Source of the DNA: Flavobacterium ajazii
GTDB lineage: Bacteria > Bacteroidota > Bacteroidia > Flavobacteriales > Flavobacteriaceae
Assembly (NCBI RefSeq): GCF_010614725.1
Contig: NZ_JAAEHL010000005.1
Location: 248,001-312,000 of the forward strand
Length of the DNA: 64,000 bases
Reading direction: 5' to 3'
The position numbers and the translations under genes are program-made. Each line of letters starts with the position of its first letter. Within the stretch, counting starts at the first letter, position 1. Below the pieces are notes generated by a model. The model had not been told where the DNA came from, did not search any database, and was given only the letters and a program-made list of their open reading frames with translations. Of this stretch, positions 6,503-15,450 are shown piece by piece.

Positions 6503-8455
6503 ATGAAAAAACTTTTATGCTGTTTCATTATTCTTTCATCAGCAATGGTGTTTGCACAGACCAAAGTAAAAGACACCATCACCCGAAGAGCAAATATCAG
6601 CTATACTCAAAAAGGCAATTCGGTAACTTTTAAACCCGAAACCCCGCCGTTAATCCCAATTGCAGGTGCCCCAAAACCAAGCTATTCCTATTTATGGGAA
6701 CTTGGAGACGGACATTACAGCAAAGAAGCCGAACCGAAACACACCTATAAAAACAAAGGTAATTATACCACCCGACTTGCCGTAACCAACAATTACGATA
6801 ACGGAAAACCTCCGGCAACACGCCCAAAAAAAGTAGCCGTAAACGATATTACCGATGCCGATTACAAAGATATAGCCTCTATCGCTGACCAAAACGGATT
6901 TACAATTATAAAAAACTGCGACCCGATTCCTGAACAGGAAATGGTAGTCGTGGTTAGTTATCAAAATCTGGAAAATTATGTCGCAAGTGGTAAGCTTTAT
7001 CTTTTTTACAATGAAAAACAATTCAAAAACAACAATTTCGAACTGATCGATTTCAGAACTTATGCTAACGAACGTGAAGTAAAAGAAAAAACCATTGCTG
7101 CTGTAGATGATCTCGACGATACAAAATCGTATGTGGCTTCTGCCGAAAACACTTTTAAACTCAAAAAATATAAAAATACAACAACCGAAGAAGATTTAGA
7201 TGCGAGTTTAAAAGAAGCAAACACGCTCTATCATAATGTTTCGATTTTGGAATTTGACGATGCCAATCCAAGCGAAACCCGTAATGTTTTTTATACCTTT
7301 AAAACAACTCCCGAAATGATCAAAGATACCAGCGCAACAGTTACCATGCGAGGGATTTTTGTACCAAATCGCAGTTTTAAAAACCATAAGGCAAAAAACC
7401 TCGAAATGGAAATCGTAACCTCTCACGACCCGAACAAAATGGGTTCTAACGGAAGTTTTATGAATTACAGACTTGTTCGGTTTAAAAGAGTAAAATTCAA
7501 AACCCGTTTTCAAAACAATGGTGAAGGTCCGGCGAGAAAAATTCGCTTAGAAACCGATATTCCGGATATGTTTGACAAAAAAACATTTCAGATTGAAGGC
7601 ATGTATCCAGAATGCCCGATTTGCCCAAAAGGAGAAGAACCAACTGTAAGCTGCCTGGACACTATAATTACAAAAAAACAAATCATTTTTACCTTTAAGA
7701 ATATTTATCTTCCTGGTACTGAACAAAAAAATGTTCAGGAAAAAGACAGCACCAAAGGATTTGTACGTTATTCAATGAAATTCAGTGAAGACTTTCATAA
7801 AGTAAAAACCAAAAGCCGGACCTCCATTATTTTTGATAAAAATGAACCTATTATAACCAATTACGCCACCACGCGCTTCTTACCCGGAATTTCTATCGGT
7901 GCAAAAGCAGGTTATAACTTTTATCCGGATCTTGAAAAATCGACAAGTTATTTTGTCGGTGCTACAATTTCACCTTTTAAAGCCTATCGTTTTTACTGGC
8001 AGGCCGAATGGGTAAATGCTTTAAATAAATATAACAGCGCCACAAATGTTGTCAGCGAAGTCATTACAAACGCAAACGGAACAAGGCAATTAGAACGCAC
8101 AACGACTACGACCGAAAATAAAAGTGTTAATTGGGAAGTACCCGTTTTGATTCGGTACAACATTAATAATTATATAGGAGTCGGAGCCGGAATTCAGGCT
8201 AATATCAATGTTGCATCAGAGCAGACACAAGATATAAAAATAGAAACTTTTGAAGGAGATAAAGAAAACATTTTAATCAAAACGACAACTTCAAGCAATA
8301 CCGTAAAAAACTCATTTACTGATTTCAAAACCGGCCTTTTATTTGATTTAACAGCAGGATTCGCCAGAATCGGACCAAGTTTAGGCGCACGTTATGTGAT
8401 CAACTTTGAACAGGACTTTAATTATTTTCAGGTATATGGGATATGGAGATTTTAA
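6503..8455 (+). CDS. PKD-domain protein with C-terminal beta-barrel-like region
   Basis: A 650-residue secreted protein, probably anchored in the outer membrane. The start chosen at 6503 gives a clean signal peptide (MKKLLCCFIILSSAMVFAQ); an ATG 36 bases upstream falls inside a repeat element and would prefix it with unrelated residues. A PKD fold occupies about residues 35-105 (SYSYLWELGDGHYS, then HTYKNKGNYTTRLAVTN). The middle part, with a cluster of cysteines (CPICPKGEEPTVSC), is unassigned. From about residue 460 to the terminal phenylalanine, alternating aromatic strands suggest an outer-membrane beta-barrel. It sits between the lipoprotein and the CHAT protease. Role in envelope structure or sensing is inferred from context only. 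Confidence 0.75.
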   Translation: MKKLLCCFIILSSAMVFAQTKVKDTITRRANISYTQKGNSVTFKPETPPLIPIAGAPKPSYSYLWELGDGHYSKEAEPKHTYKNKGNYTTRLAVTNNYDNGKPPATRPKKVAVNDITDADYKDIASIADQNGFTIIKNCDPIPEQEMVVVVSYQNLENYVASGKLYLFYNEKQFKNNNFELIDFRTYANEREVKEKTIAAVDDLDDTKSYVASAENTFKLKKYKNTTTEEDLDASLKEANTLYHNVSILEFDDANPSETRNVFYTFKTTPEMIKDTSATVTMRGIFVPNRSFKNHKAKNLEMEIVTSHDPNKMGSNGSFMNYRLVRFKRVKFKTRFQNNGEGPARKIRLETDIPDMFDKKTFQIEGMYPECPICPKGEEPTVSCLDTIITKKQIIFTFKNIYLPGTEQKNVQEKDSTKGFVRYSMKFSEDFHKVKTKSRTSIIFDKNEPIITNYATTRFLPGISIGAKAGYNFYPDLEKSTSYFVGATISPFKAYRFYWQAEWVNALNKYNSATNVVSEVITNANGTRQLERTTTTTENKSVNWEVPVLIRYNINNYIGVGAGIQANINVASEQTQDIKIETFEGDKENILIKTTTSSNTVKNSFTDFKTGLLFDLTAGFARIGPSLGARYVINFEQDFNYFQVYGIWRF

Positions 8456-8464
8456 GAATTATTC

Positions 8465-8556
8465 CACAGAGATTCACAAAGATTTTTCGCAGAGGTACAC
8501 AAAAACCTATTTTTAATTCTCTGTCAGACTTTGCGAAAACTTCGTGAATCTCTGTG
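8465..8556. repeat. Long imperfect inverted repeat (CACAGAGATTCAC type)
   Basis: Left arm 8465-8494 and right arm 8529-8556 both contain CACAGAGATTCAC-AAG-TTTTCGCA-AG in opposite orientation and pair over about 28 bases with few mismatches. It fills the gap before the CHAT gene, ending 24 bases from its start codon, so a transcript would carry a strong hairpin next to the start. Confidence 0.75.
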
Positions 8557-8579
8557 AAACAAAACATGCAACAAATTAT

Positions 8580-11258
8580 ATGAACTTATATCGCTTATAT
8601 GGTTTAATTTTCTTCCTCTTTAATCTAAATGTTTTTGGGCAAAACCCCGAAGACAAAATTTACAATGCAATCGATACTTTTGTTGCGAACCCTTCCACGA
8701 AAGCGCTGAAAAATTTAACCGATATCGAAGCCGACTTCTGGAAAAATCGAAAGCCCAAAACCAAAGACGAATTATTAGCTGTTGTGGTTTTAAGCTGCAA
8801 CAAAGCTTATTATCAAAATCAGTTTGGACAGACGCACAATGCAGTTTCGAGTTATGAAAAAGCGTGGCAAATCTTTCAGAAATATAAACTTAAAGATTAC
8901 GATATTATCGAATATTGCCTGAAACCTTTAGGTAATTTATATACCGTTTTAGGCGATTATGACAGTGCCGAAAACACTATTAAACAATATTTTTTTATTG
9001 TAAATACATCCAAAAATTATCCGGAAGTACAAAAGCAAAAATTTGCAGCGATTCTTAATTTGTCTAATGTTTATCAAAATTCCGGCAAGATTTCCTTTGC
9101 CATTGCATTACTGGAGAATACTTTAAAAACGGAACAATTATCAAATTCTCAAAAAGGAATTTTGCTGAATAATCTTGGAAATAATTATTTACTAGGTTTC
9201 AAGGGAAATCTAATGACACAAGAGCTATATAAAAAGGCCGAAAATGCATTTAAATTGGCGGTTAAATATTTGGAAAATGAAAAAGATCATTTGGAGAATT
9301 TATCTAATTCTTATCGAAATCTTGCAGCGGTTAGTCGGGAAACACATCAGTTTAAGATTGCCGATTCGTATTTAGAAAAAGCAACTGAGCTTTTTCTGGA
9401 AACTCCAAATCAACAACCTCGAAAAATTGCAAAACTTTATTATGAAAAGGCATTATTGCTTTTTGATGAAAAAAAATATGCAGAAAGTACCAGACAAATA
9501 GCAGCAACACTTAAAATTTTAATTCCGAATTATGCTGTGAAAAATATTCTTCCAAATGAAAATGAATTGTATGCAGAAACAATTTTAATGGATGTTTTGG
9601 ACTTACAGGCTGCAATATTTACGAATCAAAATCAACCTGAAAAAGCAATTAAAGGCTATAAACTTTCTTTTCATATTGAAGACTTATTGATGAGCAGCTT
9701 AGTGTATGAAAACTCTAAAATCATTTCACAAATTCGCGCCAGAAATCGTACTGAAAAATGTCTTTTGATTTACAATCAATTATATAAAAAAGAAAAGAAA
9801 ACCCAATATCTGGAAGAAGCCTTTCAACTGGCTGAGAGAACAAAATCCGGGATTTTACAACGTTATCTTTCGAATATTAAAACTGCTTCCGCAGAAGAAA
9901 GACAACTTTGGCAACAGCTTCAAAACATTAATAATTCCATTTTAAAAGAACAGCAGAAAGGGAATCTGGCCAACATTTCAAATATCAATCTGGCAATAAA
10001 AAAGCAAAATGAGCTGATGCTTTCATTGAAGAAAATTCAATCTGAAAATCCAAATCTGATTCCTGAGAATTTCGATTTAAAAACGCTGTTTTCAAAATTA
10101 GAAAAGGATAAATCTGTAATGGTTTATTATTTTATGGGTGCCCAATATTTATATTATTTCACCTTACAAAATAACCGAATTACATTGAATCATTTTAATG
10201 TCACAGATGTTGCAATTCCAAAAATCCTGAAATTTATAGATTATTTTAATACTTCAGATGCAATTACAAATGATATTGTCGGATATAGTTATTATGGAAA
10301 AAGAACTTATGATTTATTAAAACTGCCTTCAAACGCAACTTATAAAAACCTGGTCCTGGTTCCTGACGGCATTTTGAATTTCCTACCTTTTGAAGCTTTG
10401 ATTACTACTGAATCAAACACAACAAACTTTGCTAAAATGCATTATTTGCTAAATGATTTTAGGATTGCCTATAATAATTCGGCAAATATGTATCTGAATT
10501 CAAAGCCAATTTCAACATCAGAAAAAAACGTTTTGGGTGTGTTTCCGGTTTTCGAAAAAACGGCTTTTGAATTGCATTATTCGAAAAAAGAATTAGAATC
10601 TATCCGCAGTAATTTTAAAGGCAAATATTTAGAAAATGCCGATGCTAGTTTTTCTAATTTTAAAAATAACGTTTCCAATTATTCAATCCTGCATTTAAGC
10701 ACACACGCTGCTGCAGGTGATATTGAAACTCCGGCAAGTATCAAATTTTATGATCAGGAAATTTTATACTCAGAATTGTATAACCTGAACATCAATCCGG
10801 ATTTAGTAGTTTTAAGTGCCTGTGAAACCGGGATTGGAAAGCTCTACAAAGCTGAAGGCTCCATGAGTGTGGCAAGAGGTTTTCAGTTTGCAGGAGCACA
10901 GAATCTGCTATTTTCGTTATGGAAAGTAAATGATTACACTACATCAGTTTTTATGACTGATTTTTATAAAAACATTCAAAATAACCAAACGTATTTTGAA
11001 GCCAATGCTAATGCTAAACTGGAATATTTAAATGATAAATCGATTCCGAATGCTAAAAAATCTCCATATTACTGGAGTTCTTTTGTTTATTATGGCTCAA
11101 TTTCAACTGAAACAAATTCGACCAATTATATCTTTTACATCATTAGTTTATTGACTGTAATTGGTTTATTTTTGGTTTTCAATCATTATCAAAAATGGAA
11201 AATCTTCACCTGGTTCTTAAAAAAGAAAAGTACAAAAAGATCAAATTTAAAATCATGA
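8580..11258 (+). CDS. CHAT-domain (caspase-like) protease with TPR repeats
   Basis: An 892-residue protein. The start at 8580 gives a signal peptide (MNLYRLYGLIFFLFNLNVFG); an upstream GTG in the same frame lies inside a hairpin repeat. Residues of about 50-430 are TPR helices. The CHAT domain (clan CD cysteine peptidase) spans about 560-825. Its catalytic pair is visible: His709 in LHLSTHAAAGD and Cys748 in VVLSACETGIG. A transmembrane helix near 848-868 (IFYIISLLTVIGLFLVF) is followed by a lysine-rich tail. With the signal peptide, this places the TPR and CHAT parts in the periplasm. The stop codon overlaps the start of the retropepsin-like gene (ATGA), pointing to translational coupling. 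Substrate and trigger are unknown. Confidence 0.85.
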   Translation: MNLYRLYGLIFFLFNLNVFGQNPEDKIYNAIDTFVANPSTKALKNLTDIEADFWKNRKPKTKDELLAVVVLSCNKAYYQNQFGQTHNAVSSYEKAWQIFQKYKLKDYDIIEYCLKPLGNLYTVLGDYDSAENTIKQYFFIVNTSKNYPEVQKQKFAAILNLSNVYQNSGKISFAIALLENTLKTEQLSNSQKGILLNNLGNNYLLGFKGNLMTQELYKKAENAFKLAVKYLENEKDHLENLSNSYRNLAAVSRETHQFKIADSYLEKATELFLETPNQQPRKIAKLYYEKALLLFDEKKYAESTRQIAATLKILIPNYAVKNILPNENELYAETILMDVLDLQAAIFTNQNQPEKAIKGYKLSFHIEDLLMSSLVYENSKIISQIRARNRTEKCLLIYNQLYKKEKKTQYLEEAFQLAERTKSGILQRYLSNIKTASAEERQLWQQLQNINNSILKEQQKGNLANISNINLAIKKQNELMLSLKKIQSENPNLIPENFDLKTLFSKLEKDKSVMVYYFMGAQYLYYFTLQNNRITLNHFNVTDVAIPKILKFIDYFNTSDAITNDIVGYSYYGKRTYDLLKLPSNATYKNLVLVPDGILNFLPFEALITTESNTTNFAKMHYLLNDFRIAYNNSANMYLNSKPISTSEKNVLGVFPVFEKTAFELHYSKKELESIRSNFKGKYLENADASFSNFKNNVSNYSILHLSTHAAAGDIETPASIKFYDQEILYSELYNLNINPDLVVLSACETGIGKLYKAEGSMSVARGFQFAGAQNLLFSLWKVNDYTTSVFMTDFYKNIQNNQTYFEANANAKLEYLNDKSIPNAKKSPYYWSSFVYYGSISTETNSTNYIFYIISLLTVIGLFLVFNHYQKWKIFTWFLKKKSTKRSNLKS

Positions 11259-11632
11259 AAACACAGCATTTATTGATTAAGGTAAAAATCAATGGTGTTT
11301 CCGGAAATTTTATTTTAGATACCGGGGCTTCAAATTCCTGTATAGGTTTTGAAAGTATTGAGCGATTTGAACTCACCACAAAAAACTCTAAAACCAAAGC
11401 TGCCGGTGCAGGCGGAACCGGAATGAAAACACAACTTTCAAAACACAATACACTTCAGCTGGGTTCCTGGAAAAACACTGATTTTAGTCTGGTTATTTTT
11501 GATCTTTCGCACGTAAATGAAGCTTTACAACAATACAGGGCAAAACCCGTTCATGGTATAATTGGAGCTGATGTTTTACTGGAAGGGAAAGCGATTATTG
11601 ATTATTATAATCATTATTTGTATTTGAAATAA
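11255..11632 (+). CDS. Retropepsin-like aspartic protease, coupled to the CHAT gene
   Basis: A 125-residue single-domain clan AA aspartic protease candidate. The active-site block ILDTGASNS places the catalytic Asp at residue 22, and the C-terminal hydrophobic-glycine block HGIIGADVLL is that of retropepsin folds. One DTG motif per chain implies a homodimer. The start at 11255 overlaps the CHAT stop codon as ATGA; an earlier in-frame start would run deep into the CHAT gene and is rejected. No signal peptide is seen, so it would be cytoplasmic while the CHAT domain is predicted periplasmic. The two could act at opposite ends of one signalling path. Enzyme activity is inferred from motif conservation only. 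Confidence 0.82.
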   Translation: MKTQHLLIKVKINGVSGNFILDTGASNSCIGFESIERFELTTKNSKTKAAGAGGTGMKTQLSKHNTLQLGSWKNTDFSLVIFDLSHVNEALQQYRAKPVHGIIGADVLLEGKAIIDYYNHYLYLK

Positions 11633-11657
11633 AAAGTAAGTTTTTTAGCTATATTTG
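11623..11657 (+). promoter_or_regulatory. Promoter of the SprB-repeat gene
   Basis: TTTG at 11623-11626 and TATATTTG at 11650-11657 (TAnnTTTG) with 23 bases between. It suggests that the SprB-repeat gene is transcribed separately from the CHAT pair. Confidence 0.6.
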
Positions 11658-11685
11658 CCGAGCCTATTTTAACAAATGTATACGT

Positions 11686-13188
11686 ATGAAAAAAATACTA
11701 CTCGGTTTACTTCTTTTATTTACCAATTTTTTCTATGCTCAGGTTAGCGATATTGAGCATTGTGCAGGAGATACTTCATTTAACTTAACTTCTCAAAAAA
11801 CACTTTTGATTGGCAATTTGAATCCTAATGAAACTATTGTAAGCTACCATATAAGCCTTGCGGATGCTACAAATAATACAAATGCTATTGCAAACCCGAC
11901 GAATTATGTAAGCAGTACTGCTTCTAAAACTATTTATGCCCGAATTGATAATAACGGAGCAGTTACTACTAATTATTTTAATTTAATTATAACGCCTTAT
12001 TTAAATTCATCATTACTTATTGAACAAATTATTTCATGTCAGAATGAAAAAGGAAAAATTACGATTCAATCTACTGGAGGAAAAGGTCCATATACTTATT
12101 CCATTGACTATGGTAAATCATATATATCAAGTAATATATTTACAGATTTAGTCGAAGGAGTGTATGTTATAATGGTAAAAGATGCTTTAGGCTGTCAAAT
12201 GGCTATAACTGGTACTATGGTATCTTATAAACCATTAGAAGCAACCTATGCAAAGACAGATATAAGTTGTAATGGCAATAATGATGGTTCAATTTCTATT
12301 AATGCAACAGGAGGAAGATCTCCTCATTCTTACTCTCTTGACGGAGGGCTAAACTTTGTATCTTCAAATGTTTTTACAAATTTAGCTGCTGGAACATATA
12401 AAATAGCTATAAAAGATGATAATGGCTGTGTTGTGTCATATATGGCAACCATATCCGAGCCAGTAATTTTATCAGCAACTGCTGCGGTAGAAAATCAAAC
12501 CATAACAATCAACGCAACTGGTGGTAGTGGTTCTTATATGTATGCTATTTCACCAAACTTAAATCAGTTTTTTACAGATAGTATATTCTCAAATTTAACT
12601 CCTGGAATTTACACTGTGGTAATATTAGATAAAAATGCTGGCTGTTATTTGATAAAAGAAATCGCTGTAAATCCACCATCTCCACTAATAAACGGTAAAA
12701 ACGCAATAAATTTTGATTTTACCCCTGGGCAAACTTTGGCAGATATTGTGGTGGATGGTCAAAACATAAAATGGTACAGCTCTCAAAATTCAACCGGTAA
12801 AACAAGCAAAGCTGCTGCAACAACTTTGCCTTTAACAACAGTTTTGGTTGACGGAACTACTTATTATGCCTCACAAACCATTAACAATGTCGAAAGTACA
12901 CAACGTCTTGCTGTAACTGCAAAATCAAACGGAGCACTTTCAAATGATGATTTTGTTTTACCAAATTTTAAATTTTATCCTAATCCTGTAAAAAATAAAT
13001 TGTCATTAAGCAACACAGATAATATTGATGAAATCGAAATATTTTCAGTTTCAGGAAAGTCTGTTTTAGTAAAAAAAATAAACAACGTTCATTCTGAAAT
13101 TGATTTATCAAATATCTCAACAGGCGTGTATTTCCTAAAAGTAAAATCTGAAGGAAAAATCAAAACCATCAAAATTATAAAAGAATAA
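11686..13188 (+). CDS. SprB-repeat protein with T9SS type A sorting domain
   Basis: A 500-residue secreted protein with signal peptide (MKKILLGLLLLFTNFFYAQ). Three SprB-type repeats are visible between about residues 115 and 325; each begins near a cysteine (ISCQNEKG, ISCNGNND) and contains TGG...YSYS, a FTNL...GTY block and a D-x-x-GC ending. The C-terminal 75 residues (FKFYPNPVKNKLSLS ... GVYFLKVKSEGKIKTIKIIKE as separate blocks) form a type A sorting domain recognised by the Bacteroidota type IX secretion system. The protein is therefore expected to be exported across the outer membrane and attached or released. SprB itself is a huge gliding adhesin; this is a short relative, possibly an adhesin. 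It has its own promoter. Confidence 0.88.
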   Translation: MKKILLGLLLLFTNFFYAQVSDIEHCAGDTSFNLTSQKTLLIGNLNPNETIVSYHISLADATNNTNAIANPTNYVSSTASKTIYARIDNNGAVTTNYFNLIITPYLNSSLLIEQIISCQNEKGKITIQSTGGKGPYTYSIDYGKSYISSNIFTDLVEGVYVIMVKDALGCQMAITGTMVSYKPLEATYAKTDISCNGNNDGSISINATGGRSPHSYSLDGGLNFVSSNVFTNLAAGTYKIAIKDDNGCVVSYMATISEPVILSATAAVENQTITINATGGSGSYMYAISPNLNQFFTDSIFSNLTPGIYTVVILDKNAGCYLIKEIAVNPPSPLINGKNAINFDFTPGQTLADIVVDGQNIKWYSSQNSTGKTSKAAATTLPLTTVLVDGTTYYASQTINNVESTQRLAVTAKSNGALSNDDFVLPNFKFYPNPVKNKLSLSNTDNIDEIEIFSVSGKSVLVKKINNVHSEIDLSNISTGVYFLKVKSEGKIKTIKIIKE

Positions 13189-13248
13189 AGGGTTTAAATT
13201 TAAAATCTGAAATTCCAAATTCCAAAATTTAGTTTTGGTAAAAATAAT

Positions 13249-13282
13249 AAATCCCAAACTCCTTAATTGGAATTTGGGATTT
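13249..13282. terminator. Bidirectional terminator hairpin
   Basis: AAATCCCAAA and TTTGGGATTT pair perfectly, with a further TCC/GGA pairing inside the loop. It lies between the convergent SprB-repeat and MFS genes and can serve both strands. The adjoining 13205-13230 holds AAATTCC units in 7-bp period. Confidence 0.75.
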
Positions 13283-13301
13283 TAAACATTTATAAAATTG
13301 G

Positions 13302-14525
13302 TTAATTGTTATTCGAATGTTTTTTCAATGAAATATAAGAAACAATTCCACTGCTCATCATCAACAAACCACCAAGAATAAATGGCATTCCCGGAAACTC
13401 AAATGGTGCATCCTGATGCGTGAAATAATAAAAAAGACTCGACATTACCGGCGGACCAATAATGGTTGCAGCACTCATTAAACTCGCAATTGTACCCTGA
13501 ATTTCTCCTTGTTCTGTTGGCAGGACACTTCCTGAAATTATAGAACGCAATGCCGGTCCTGCGATTCCCGCAAGACAATACGGAATCAAAAAGAGAAACA
13601 TCATCCAGCTTTCTGAAACAAAGGCAAACAGGAACATCGCAAGGGTATATAAAGACATTCCAATATAGATACTTTTTTTGTTTCCTAATTTTTTGCTGGT
13701 CCATCGTATCAAACCACCCTGAACGAGACTTACTAACACTCCGACAACACCCAACGAAATTCCGACCATCTTTTCGTTCCAGCCAAATTTATACATGGTA
13801 AAATAGCTCCAGTTGCTTTCGACAGCATGAGCTGCTACGTAAATCAAAAACAAGGCAATCAGCAATCCATAAAGCGAAGGGTATTTCCTTAGGTTCAAAA
13901 AAACACCAATCGGATTCGCTCTTTTTAAATTAACAGATCTTCTGTTTTCTTTCGATAAAGATTCCGGCAAAATAAAATAACCGTACAGGAAATTCAGCAT
14001 ACACAAAACTGCTGCGGCATAAAACGGAATTCTGGATCCGTAATGTCCCAAAATACCACCCAGAACAGGTCCAATTATAAATCCGAGTCCAAAAGCGACT
14101 CCAATCATTCCGAAATTTTTAGCTCTGTTTTCCGGTGTGCTCACATCAGCAATATAAGCCGAAGCGGTTGAAATACTGGCTCCTGTTAGTCCGGCAATTA
14201 TTCTTCCTACGAACAGCCATGTAATTGTTGGAGCAAATGCCAGTAAAATATAATCCAGTGCAAAAGCAAAAAGCGAAATTAAAATTATAGGTCTACGACC
14301 AAATTTGTCACTTAAATTACCAATCAAGGGCGCAAACAAAAATTGTGTCATTGCATAAGCAAAGGTCAGCCAGCCGCCATATTTTGCAGCTTCACTCACA
14401 TCACCGTGTATTAATTCCTTAATCAGTTTTGGGATAACCGGAATAATAATTCCCCATCCAGTAATATCAATTAACATAGTGATGAAGATAAAGCCTATTG
14501 CAGCTTGCTTTTTAGTTGAAGACAT
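13302..14525 (-). CDS. MFS drug-efflux transporter, TetA-like (DHA1)
   Basis: A 407-residue inner-membrane proton antiporter of the major facilitator superfamily with about 12 hydrophobic segments. Motif A between helices 2 and 3 (GNLSDKFGRRPI) and motif C-like sequence GFIIGPVLGG in helix 5 mark the drug:H+ antiporter-1 family, TetA/TCR branch. The N-terminus (LIDITGWGIIIPVIPKL) is characteristic of TetA-like proteins. Many chromosomal Bacteroidota homologues are named tetracycline efflux protein, but resistance cannot be inferred from sequence. The gene stands 59 bases after the ThuA gene on the same strand and may be co-transcribed with it. No dedicated TetR regulator is adjacent. Confidence 0.85.
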   Translation of the reverse strand: MSSTKKQAAIGFIFITMLIDITGWGIIIPVIPKLIKELIHGDVSEAAKYGGWLTFAYAMTQFLFAPLIGNLSDKFGRRPIILISLFAFALDYILLAFAPTITWLFVGRIIAGLTGASISTASAYIADVSTPENRAKNFGMIGVAFGLGFIIGPVLGGILGHYGSRIPFYAAAVLCMLNFLYGYFILPESLSKENRRSVNLKRANPIGVFLNLRKYPSLYGLLIALFLIYVAAHAVESNWSYFTMYKFGWNEKMVGISLGVVGVLVSLVQGGLIRWTSKKLGNKKSIYIGMSLYTLAMFLFAFVSESWMMFLFLIPYCLAGIAGPALRSIISGSVLPTEQGEIQGTIASLMSAATIIGPPVMSSLFYYFTHQDAPFEFPGMPFILGGLLMMSSGIVSYISLKKHSNNN

Positions 14526-14584
14526 AAATGAGTTGGTTAGTTACTTAAATTAAACTGAAAGAATGCTTTTTACCTGCTATTTAA

Positions 14585-15364
14585 TTAATTTTTCTTCGAA
14601 AGCTTCTTTTTTGGATTTTTACCCAAGGCCCATAAAATTCCACCCGTAAGATGCTCAATATATACAGGATCAGAATAATCTTTACTATCATGTCCCAAAG
14701 CGGTATAAAAAACTCTCGCTCCTTCAAATTCATGGAACCAGGCCAATGGAAAGTAATTCCCAAAAATGCGTCCCGGATAAACTGCTTTTTCATTGTCGTT
14801 CACTGTTCGCAAATCGGCTGCCAATAGTACCTGAATATTAGGATTAAGTTCATCCATATAGTAACACTCATCTTCCTTTTTCCACACTTCAGGAAGTTTT
14901 GAAGTGGCGGGATGATTTTTATCAATCACTTTTATTTCAAAAGACTGAAAAGCAGGGTGTTTTTTAAATTTTCCTCCTATCATTTTGGTATACCAGGACC
15001 AGGAGCGTTCAGAATCAGAGGCACTATGAATTCCTACAAATGCACCTCCCCGCTGAATATAATCTGCAAATGCCTGCTTTTGTTCTTCTGTATCAAAAAT
15101 ATCATTACACGTATTCGAAAAAATAAGACAATTGTATTTTTCTAAATTTTCGATTGTCATTACCGAAGGATCATCTGAAACATCAACAATTAAATTATTT
15201 GCTTCTCCAATTTTTTTTAAAGCCTCCACACTGGCTGCAATATTTTTATGCACATAGCCCTTTCCGTTTTTCGTATACACTAATATGCGTTTTTTAGCTG
15301 GCGGATTTGCACAAACAAAATTCAGACTTAATATAATGGTCGGTAATATTAGCTTTATTTTCAT
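14585..15364 (-). CDS. ThuA-like domain protein, exported
   Basis: A 259-residue protein with an N-terminal signal peptide (about residues 1-19). The body is a ThuA-like fold related to class I glutamine amidotransferases: RILVYTKNGKGYVHKN near residue 25, FSNTCNDIFDTEEQ near 82, GGAFVGIHSASDSE near 107 and FYTALGHDSKDYSDP near 220. ThuA proteins occur in sugar (trehalose and related) utilisation loci and in periplasmic oxidoreductase systems of Bacteroidota; the catalytic role is not settled. No sugar genes adjoin here. The MFS gene follows on the same strand. Confidence 0.82.
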   Translation of the reverse strand: MKIKLILPTIILSLNFVCANPPAKKRILVYTKNGKGYVHKNIAASVEALKKIGEANNLIVDVSDDPSVMTIENLEKYNCLIFSNTCNDIFDTEEQKQAFADYIQRGGAFVGIHSASDSERSWSWYTKMIGGKFKKHPAFQSFEIKVIDKNHPATSKLPEVWKKEDECYYMDELNPNIQVLLAADLRTVNDNEKAVYPGRIFGNYFPLAWFHEFEGARVFYTALGHDSKDYSDPVYIEHLTGGILWALGKNPKKKLSKKN

Positions 15365-15395
15365 ATTCAGATATTTATTTTTCGAATATAAAAAG

Positions 15396-15430
15396 AAAAC
15401 CCCAAATGATTTTCATCATTTGAGGCTTTT
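15396..15430 (-). terminator. Terminator after the sucAB operon
   Basis: AAAACCCCAAATGAT and ATCATTTGAGGCTTTT pair with two mismatches around a TTTC loop. It lies 21 bases past the sucB stop codon, before the ThuA gene. Confidence 0.75.
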
Positions 15431-15450
15431 ATAATTGAAAGGACTATTAA

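Noticed and set aside
13302..14525. Treating the TetA-like pump as an acquired resistance gene
   Set aside because: No mobile element, integrase or dedicated regulator is next to it and its composition matches the surroundings; it looks like an ordinary chromosomal MFS pump.
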